From positions 1 through 54,118 of the forward strand of contig DXGV01000009.1 of the NCBI GenBank assembly GCA_019113745.1: DNA of 54,118 bases. The letters run 5' to 3'. The position numbers were made by a program, and so were the translations under genes. Positions 49,070-54,118 of the stretch are shown here, piece by piece. The notes beneath the pieces are model-generated. The model was not told where the DNA came from, did not search any database, and saw only the letters and a program-made list of their open reading frames with translations. This DNA is from Candidatus Blautia intestinavium. GTDB lineage: Bacteria; Bacillota; Clostridia; Lachnospirales; Lachnospiraceae. How positions within the stretch are numbered: the first letter of the stretch is position 1; every line of letters starts with the position of its first letter.

Positions 49070-49917
49070 TGAAAGACAGAATGAGTACAAACAAAAAAAT
49101 AAAGCAGGGGATCATGTATGTGGTCCTGACGATTGTGGCAGTCTACACCCTGTTTCCGATCTACTTTTTATTTGTAAACTCTTTTAAAAGCCAGAAAGAA
49201 ATCGTTGCATCACCGATCTCCCTTCCTTCAAGCTGGGATCTGACTTTCCTGAAGAATGCGGCGGAGCAGATCAAACTGGGGGAATCTGTGATCAACACTC
49301 TGGTGATCACAGTTGTGGCTGTGGCTCTTATTGTGCTGATCTCTTCCATGACCGCGTGGATGATGGTCCGCAATAAGACAAAAGGAAGCACCTTCCTTTT
49401 CCTGTGCTTTACGGCCGCAATGCTGATCCCGTTTCAGTCCGTTATGTATCCGCTGGTAAGTCTTATGGAAAATCTGGGGCTGAAGAATACCTTCGGACTG
49501 ATCCTGATGTACGGCGGATTCGGACTGAGCATGACTGTATTCCTGTATCATGGATTTTTCAAAGGAGTGCCCCTTTCTCTGGAAGAGGCGGCGGTGATCG
49601 ACGGAGCCAACATTTTCCAGTTGTTCTTTAAAGTGGTATTCCCGCTGGTAAAGCCCATCACAGCTACCGTAGTGATCACAAACGCCATGTGGATCTGGAA
49701 CGACTATCTGCTTCCGTTTTTGATCATCGGAAACAACGACAGTAAAACGCTGACACTGAGTCTGTATTACGCAAAGAGTCTTTCCGGACAGTACGGAAAT
49801 CCCTGGGAACTGATCTTCCCGGCAGTACTGATCTGTGTGATCCCGATTCTTGTAGTATTTATTTTCCTTCAGAAAAACATCATTGAAGGTATCGCGGCAG
49901 GCGCGGTAAAAGGCTGA
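49069..49917 (+). CDS. Sugar ABC transporter permease, MalG-like
   Basis: 282 residues, six membrane segments, with the EAA motif EEAAVIDGANIFQLFFKVVF and the C-terminal end KNIIEGIAAGAVKG typical of MalG-type proteins. It pairs with the MalF-like permease. Its ATG overlaps the previous stop codon (TAATG), and the glucosidase gene follows after 14 nt. Confidence 0.93.
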   Translation: MKDRMSTNKKIKQGIMYVVLTIVAVYTLFPIYFLFVNSFKSQKEIVASPISLPSSWDLTFLKNAAEQIKLGESVINTLVITVVAVALIVLISSMTAWMMVRNKTKGSTFLFLCFTAAMLIPFQSVMYPLVSLMENLGLKNTFGLILMYGGFGLSMTVFLYHGFFKGVPLSLEEAAVIDGANIFQLFFKVVFPLVKPITATVVITNAMWIWNDYLLPFLIIGNNDSKTLTLSLYYAKSLSGQYGNPWELIFPAVLICVIPILVVFIFLQKNIIEGIAAGAVKG

Positions 49918-49931
49918 CGAGGAGGAGAAAA

Positions 49932-51614
49932 ATGGAGAGAGTTTGGTGGAAAGAAGCCATTGGATACGAACTATACCCAAAAAGTTTTAAGGATACAAAT
50001 GGAGACGGCATCGGGGATTTAAAAGGCATTATAGAGAAGCTTCCGTATTTGAAGGAACTGGGCATTGACCTCTTATGGATCTGTCCTTTTTATCTCTCTC
50101 CGATGCGGGACAACGGGTATGACGTGGAAGACTATTATGCCGTTGATCCTCAGTTTGGAAGTATGGAGGATATGGACGCGCTGCTTGCCAGGGCAGAAGA
50201 ACTGGGGATCCGTGTGATTACCGACATGGTTCTGAATCATACATCCGACAGACACCGCTGGTTCCAGGAGGCGTTAAAAGATCCCAAAAGCAAATACAGA
50301 GACTATTATATTTTTAAAGAAAGCAAAGAAAGACCTTCCAACGCGCGGAGCTGCTTCGGCGGCTCCGTCTGGGAAAAGGTGGAAGGGGACGTCTGGTATT
50401 ATCACACCTTTGACAAAACCCAGCCGGATCTGAACTGGGAATGTAAGGAACTCCGCCAGGAAATTTACAGGATTCTGAACTACTGGCTGGATAAAGGGGT
50501 GAGCGGCTTCCGTATGGACGCGATCACGTATATCAAAAAGGGAGACTCCCTGAAAGACGCCGAGCCCCAGGGGGAAGACGGTCTGCACGACGTGGCGGAT
50601 ATCGGGCTGAACCAGCCGGGTATCGGAGAGTTTTTGCTGGAAATGCGTAAGGAATGTATAGATGGGAGAGACGCCATGACGGTGGCGGAAGCTCCAGGCG
50701 TCCCTTATGACAAAATCGGGGAGTTTATTGGAGAAAACGGATACTTTTCCATGATCTTCGATTTCAGCTATGCGGATATCGATCTTGCCCCCGGCGGGAA
50801 CTGGTATTATCAGGCGGACTGGACATTTCCTCAGTTAAAGAAACTGATCTTCCACAGCCAGTCAAGCGTACAGCGACAGGGCTGGGGAGCCATCTATCTG
50901 GAAAATCACGACCAGTCCCGTTCTCTGAACAAATATTTCCGGGACAAAGCGGCCCGCCCTTATGAAGTGCGGAAACGCTTTCTTCAAAGTACGGCTCTTG
51001 GCACGCTGCTGTTCGGGCTGCGGGGAACTGTTTTTCTTTATCAGGGAGAAGAACTCGGGATGACGAATTGCCCGTTTGCATCTATCGACGAGTTTGACGA
51101 TCTGAACACGATCGATCAGTATTACAGAGCTTTAAAAGCGGGATGCGATGAAAAGAAGGCGCTGAAATTTGTGAACGACAGAAGCCGGGACAACAGCAGA
51201 ACGCCCTATCCCTGGAGTTCTAAAAAGAACGGAGGATTTACTGAAGGCACGCCCTGGCTGAAGATGAATCCCGACTATCGGGAGAATAACGCGCAGCGCC
51301 AGCAAAAAGAAGAAGGATCCACTTTTAAATTTTATCAGAGGCTGATCCGTCTGCGTAAAGAAAAGGCAGACATTCTGGTTTATGGAACGATCGAGGAGAT
51401 CCAGGTGGAAAACGGGCCGGTGATCGCCTTTTCCAGAAAAACAGAGTCAGGAAAGACGATCTCCATCTATATCAACATGGGAGAAGAAGAGGAAAAGCTC
51501 CCGGCAGAAGATGGAAAATGTCTGAGCTGCAATTACGGGGATATGATATTCAAAGAAAATACACTGATCCTGCGGCCTTACGAAGCGGTAATGATGGAGA
51601 AAACACAGGACTAA
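49932..51614 (+). CDS. GH13 alpha-glucosidase (oligo-1,6-glucosidase family)
   Basis: 560 residues, cytoplasmic. Family GH13_31 signs are the calcium loop DTNGDGIGD (21-29), TDMVLNHTSD, the nucleophile D196 in GFRMDAI, the acid/base E253 in TVAEAPG and D327 in ENHDQS. It splits terminal glucose from imported oligosaccharides. The residue after the nucleophile is Ala (A197); in strict alpha-1,6 enzymes it is usually Val, while Ala or Thr fits alpha-1,4 or broad activity, including sucrose. It ends the LacI-regulated operon. GAGGAGG is 7 nt upstream of the ATG. Confidence 0.92.
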   Translation: MERVWWKEAIGYELYPKSFKDTNGDGIGDLKGIIEKLPYLKELGIDLLWICPFYLSPMRDNGYDVEDYYAVDPQFGSMEDMDALLARAEELGIRVITDMVLNHTSDRHRWFQEALKDPKSKYRDYYIFKESKERPSNARSCFGGSVWEKVEGDVWYYHTFDKTQPDLNWECKELRQEIYRILNYWLDKGVSGFRMDAITYIKKGDSLKDAEPQGEDGLHDVADIGLNQPGIGEFLLEMRKECIDGRDAMTVAEAPGVPYDKIGEFIGENGYFSMIFDFSYADIDLAPGGNWYYQADWTFPQLKKLIFHSQSSVQRQGWGAIYLENHDQSRSLNKYFRDKAARPYEVRKRFLQSTALGTLLFGLRGTVFLYQGEELGMTNCPFASIDEFDDLNTIDQYYRALKAGCDEKKALKFVNDRSRDNSRTPYPWSSKKNGGFTEGTPWLKMNPDYRENNAQRQQKEEGSTFKFYQRLIRLRKEKADILVYGTIEEIQVENGPVIAFSRKTESGKTISIYINMGEEEEKLPAEDGKCLSCNYGDMIFKENTLILRPYEAVMMEKTQD

Positions 51615-51639
51615 AATTGATTTCTCTTGTACTTATAAA

Positions 51640-51673
51640 TCTGAAATGGTACGATATGATTAAAAATTTCAGA
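51640..51673. promoter_or_regulatory. Inverted repeat flanking a -10 box
   Basis: TCTGAAAT (51640-51647) and ATTTCAGA (51666-51673) are a perfect 8-bp inverted repeat around TATGAT (51655-51660), a possible -10 of the following gene. No good -35 is seen. It could be an operator or an mRNA hairpin. Confidence 0.5.
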
Positions 51674-51686
51674 AGGGACATATGGT

Positions 51687-52262
51687 ATGGAGAATATCAA
51701 AAATATACTTTTTATTAACGCATGTGCCAGACCGGAGTCAAGGACATTATTACTGGCAGGGGAAGTGCTGGGGCGGCTTTCCGGGGAGGTGACGGAACTT
51801 AAACTCTTTGAGGAGAGGCTTGCGCCGCTGGATTACGGCGTTCTTGAGAAAAGGACCGGTCTTATCGCGTCCGGAGAGTACCAGGATCCGCTTTTCAGAT
51901 ATGCCGGGCAGTTTGCCGGGGCGGATGAAATCGTTATCGCGGCGCCCTACTGGGATCTGTTCTTTCCTTCAATACTTAAAGTCTATCTGGAACATATCTG
52001 CATTACCGGGATTACCTTTCAGTATACGCCGGAAGGCATACCGGAAGGACTCTGCAGAGCGCGTCATATCATTTATGTGACTACTGCAGGCGGCCCTGTT
52101 TACCAGAATATGGGATTCGATTATGTAAAAGCGTTGTCCGATACCTTTTTCGGTATACATGAGCATGTCGCGTTTACCGTTCAGAATCTTGACGTGCAGG
52201 GGGCGGATAAAAACAGGATACTCCGGAAGGCGGCTGAAGAAATACGAAATTATAATTTTTAG
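51687..52262 (+). CDS. Flavodoxin-like NAD(P)H oxidoreductase (azoreductase family)
   Basis: 191 residues with a flavodoxin fold: ILFINACARPESRT near the start (phosphate-binding loop for FMN) and VIAAPYWDLFFPSILKVYLE with TGITFQYTPEG, as in FMN-dependent NADH-azoreductases and quinone reductases. It probably reduces quinones or azo compounds with two electrons. AGAAGGGA lies 8-9 nt upstream of the ATG. It is monocistronic, with a shared terminator after it. Confidence 0.88.
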   Translation: MENIKNILFINACARPESRTLLLAGEVLGRLSGEVTELKLFEERLAPLDYGVLEKRTGLIASGEYQDPLFRYAGQFAGADEIVIAAPYWDLFFPSILKVYLEHICITGITFQYTPEGIPEGLCRARHIIYVTTAGGPVYQNMGFDYVKALSDTFFGIHEHVAFTVQNLDVQGADKNRILRKAAEEIRNYNF

Positions 52263-52285
52263 GACAGATAAAGCAGACGGTATAA

Positions 52286-52330
52286 AAAAGCAGAGCTCCG
52301 GCCTTTCATAACGGCAGGAACTCTGCTTTT
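52286..52330. terminator. Shared terminator between oxidoreductase and PHP phosphatase genes
   Basis: AAAAGCAGAG (52286-52295) pairs with CTCTGCTTTT (52321-52330), with CTCC/GGAA extending inwards. A T-run follows on the + side. The right arm lies inside the last codons of the - strand gene. Confidence 0.75.
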
Positions 52331-53130
52331 CGTTCTTTAAACACTGTATAATATCTGAATCCGCATTCTCTGAGGATATCCGCCGCTTTGTCAAAGCTGT
52401 GGGCGATATTATGGGGCGCGTGGGCGTCGGCTCCCACAGTGACGATCTCGCCTCCGAACTCCCGGTAACGCCGTATGATATCCGTACAGGGATTAGGTCC
52501 TCCCAGCCCGTAATGAAAACCGCCGGTGTTCAGCTCAATTCCCACATTCTTACTGATAAGTGCGCGGAGTATTTCGTCCAGGATATCCTGGTAACGTCTG
52601 TAGGTGTATTCACTGTTTTTGTTCGGGCCGTAACGGACAATGTAATCGATATGTCCGTACACATCCATCTCAGAAAAAAAGGTCAGATTTTCCAGAATGG
52701 ATTCAAAATATTCCATATAGCAGTCAGATTCTTTACGTCCATGGAAAAATTCCGGATAATAGGGATCGGCTCCGTGTACAATATGAGAAGAGCCGATCAC
52801 AAAGTCGAATGGATAAGCCTTTTCAAGTTCAGCGAAAAAATTCCCCAGATGCGGCTGAAGGCCCAGCTCAATGCCGAAGCGGATATCAAGCGCGCCGCGG
52901 TATTTTTCTTTAAGATCATTCAGGGTGTTCTGATATGAGGGAATATCAAGGGAAAAATCCGGCTGTTCCGGTTCCGGAACGACGGGATAGTCTGGATCCA
53001 GATGTTCGGTAAAACATATTCCCTTTAAGCCGAGGCTGACGGCCTTCAGGATCATATCCTCCATGAGCGTGCTGGAATCTGCGGAAAAAGAAGAATGCAT
53101 ATGGCAGTCCCACAGGATTTCATTTTTCAT
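52306..53130 (-). CDS. PHP-family histidinol-phosphatase (HisJ/HisK type)
   Basis: 274 residues. The metal-binding PHP motifs are DCHMHSSFSADS (H-x-H), TEHLD, ELGLQP, SSHIVHG, YGHIDYIVRYG and VGADAHAP. Members remove phosphate from histidinol phosphate in histidine synthesis. No other his gene is near, and PHP enzymes also act on other phosphate esters, so the substrate is probable only. The - strand start at 53130 is preceded by AGGAGG about 6-9 nt upstream. Confidence 0.9.
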   Translation of the reverse strand: MKNEILWDCHMHSSFSADSSTLMEDMILKAVSLGLKGICFTEHLDPDYPVVPEPEQPDFSLDIPSYQNTLNDLKEKYRGALDIRFGIELGLQPHLGNFFAELEKAYPFDFVIGSSHIVHGADPYYPEFFHGRKESDCYMEYFESILENLTFFSEMDVYGHIDYIVRYGPNKNSEYTYRRYQDILDEILRALISKNVGIELNTGGFHYGLGGPNPCTDIIRRYREFGGEIVTVGADAHAPHNIAHSFDKAADILRECGFRYYTVFKERKAEFLPL

Positions 53131-53337
53131 CGGCGGCGCCTCCTGTATAATTTCGTTAAAGAACGCGGATTTTTATCAGTTGTATACTTCTGGTTATGAA
53201 GACATTACGGAATGAGACTTCCGCAGTGCAGTTATTATATCATGGACAATGAAATCACGCCATATTTTTCTGTTTATATTCTTTCCCGGGGGAAGCCTAT
53301 GTTTTACTAAATTTGTAATGTTTTTTCTAAAATAGTC
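53131..53337. other. Intergenic region between PHP gene and gap promoter
   Basis: Divergent regulatory region with no gene. It holds an extended -10 for the - strand gene at 53234; the + strand gap promoter starts at 53338. No operator was recognised. Confidence 0.5.
53234..53242 (-). promoter_or_regulatory. Possible promoter of the PHP phosphatase gene
   Basis: On the - strand TGATATAAT (53242-53234) is a perfect extended -10; no -35 at normal spacing. Confidence 0.45.
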
Positions 53338-53366
53338 TTGAATTTTCGTACCAGATTCGATACAAT
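53338..53366 (+). promoter_or_regulatory. Sigma-A promoter of gap
   Basis: TTGAAT (53338-53343) and TACAAT (53361-53366), spacer 17 bp, about 75 nt before the ATG. Confidence 0.78.
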
Positions 53367-53441
53367 ATGTTCAGGTTGGCAATTCTTTACCAAGATGAAG
53401 AATACCATAATTAACCATTTAATTCATAGGAGGAATTTATC

Positions 53442-54118
53442 ATGGCAGTAAAAGTTGCAATTAATGGATTTGGCCGTATCGGTCGTCTGGCTTTCCGTCA
53501 GATGTTTGGAGCAGAGGGATTCGAAATCGTTGCTATCAACGACCTTACTTCCCCGAAAATGCTGGCTCACTTATTAAAATATGATTCAACTCAGGGAAGA
53601 TACGCTCTGTGCGATAAAGTAGAAGCAGGCGAAGATTCCATTACTGTAGACGGCAAAGAAATTAAAATCTATGCAAAAGCTAACGCAGCAGAACTTCCGT
53701 GGGGAGAAATCGGCGTAGACGTAGTTCTGGAGTGCACCGGATTCTACACCTCCAAAGCTAAAGCTCAGGCTCATATCGATGCTGGCGCTAAACACGTTAT
53801 CATCTCCGCACCGGCAGGAAACGATCTTCCTACTATCGTTTACAATGTAAACCATGAAGGTCTGACAAAAGAAGACAAGATTATTTCCGCAGCATCCTGT
53901 ACAACAAACTGCCTTGCACCGATGGCTAAGGCTCTTAACGACTGCGCACCGATCAAATCCGGTATCATGTGTACAATCCACGCTTACACAGGCGATCAGA
54001 TGACTCTGGACGGACCGCAGAGAAAAGGCGATCTGAGAAGATCCCGTGCAGCAGCAGTTAACATCGTTCCTAACAGCACAGGCGCTGCAAAAGCAATCGG
54101 CCTTGTTATTCCGGAACT
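53442..54118 (+). CDS. gap: Glyceraldehyde-3-phosphate dehydrogenase, 5' part
   Basis: 225 residues are visible before the window ends; the full protein is about 335. The NAD-binding [14 protein letters not shown] is at the start, and the catalytic cysteine is in [12 protein letters not shown]. It oxidises glyceraldehyde 3-phosphate in glycolysis. AGGAGG is 8 nt before the ATG. Codon use is strongly biased (CGT for Arg, AAC for Asn, GAA for Glu), as expected for a very highly expressed gene. Confidence 0.97.
   Translation, partial: MAVKVAINGFGRIGRLAFRQMFGAEGFEIVAINDLTSPKMLAHLLKYDSTQGRYALCDKVEAGEDSITVDGKEIKIYAKANAAELPWGEIGVDVVLECTGFYTSKAKAQAHIDAGAKHVIISAPAGNDLPTIVYNVNHEGLTKEDKIISAASCTTNCLAPMAKALNDCAPIKSGIMCTIHAYTGDQMTLDGPQRKGDLRRSRAAAVNIVPNSTGAAKAIGLVIPE

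Overview
The window is chromosomal DNA from a spore-forming, Gram-positive anaerobe of the class Clostridia, most likely a gut Lachnospiraceae (Blautia/Mediterraneibacter/Dorea-like). This rests on the complete spoIIIA operon, spo0A, spoIVB, spoIIM, a spoVB-like gene and a CotF-like coat pair, on AGGAGG ribosome binding sites, on sigma-A promoters of TTGACA-17-TATAAT type, and on the gene orders argR-recN-spoIVB-spo0A and recA-recX-rny. The genus is an inference; no rRNA gene is present. Almost all genes read on the + strand.

Layout. (1) 1-161 is the C-terminal end of a large serine recombinase, so a mobile element probably lies to the left. (2) 378-4209 is a TPP-riboswitch operon for thiamine salvage: thiW (thiazole uptake), thiM, thiE, a HAD phosphatase and thiD. 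(3) 4196-9866 holds an ftsW-type gene, an acyl carrier protein gene, gltX, and a UvrD-like helicase overlapping an Sfp-type phosphopantetheinyl transferase. (4) 9915-14887 is spoIIIAA to spoIIIAH. (5) 15004-16593 is prfC. (6) 16676-25668 is a long housekeeping operon: asp23-like, nusB, xseA, xseB, ispA, dxs, tlyA, nadK, argR, recN. (7) 25756-30238 is spoIVB, spo0A, glgA and two small coat-type genes. (8) 30486-35523 is recA (with an SOS box), recX, rny, spoIIM and xerD. (9) 35622-38103 on the - strand is a DAHP synthase and a SpoVB-like flippase. (10) 38226-42978 is an isc-type Fe-S operon (Rrf2 regulator, cysteine desulfurase, IscU) followed by a CtpE-like P-type ATPase. (11) 43039-51614 is a LacI-regulated alpha-glucoside locus: a divergent amylosucrase with a striking N-terminal decapeptide repeat, a LacI regulator, an ABC importer without its ATPase, and a GH13 glucosidase. 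(12) 51687-54118 is a flavodoxin-like oxidoreductase, a PHP histidinol-phosphatase (-) and the 5' part of gap.

How genes work together. The thi operon can make thiamine monophosphate from salvaged thiazole and pyrimidine, and the embedded HAD enzyme may remove the phosphate. The sugar locus carries three matching LacI-type operators (TGAAAyATGTTTCA) that probably tie uptake, GH13 hydrolysis and possibly amylosucrase into one regulon. The sporulation genes span the mother-cell channel (spoIIIA), the forespore signalling protease (spoIVB), the master regulator (spo0A) and engulfment (spoIIM). No CRISPR array, tRNA, rRNA or complete insertion sequence was seen. The most unusual items are the hierarchical 30/90-bp repeat in the amylosucrase gene, the 161-nt spoIIIAF/spoIIIAG overlap, the acidic tail of SpoIIIAH, the HAD gene in the thi operon and the structured spo0A leader.
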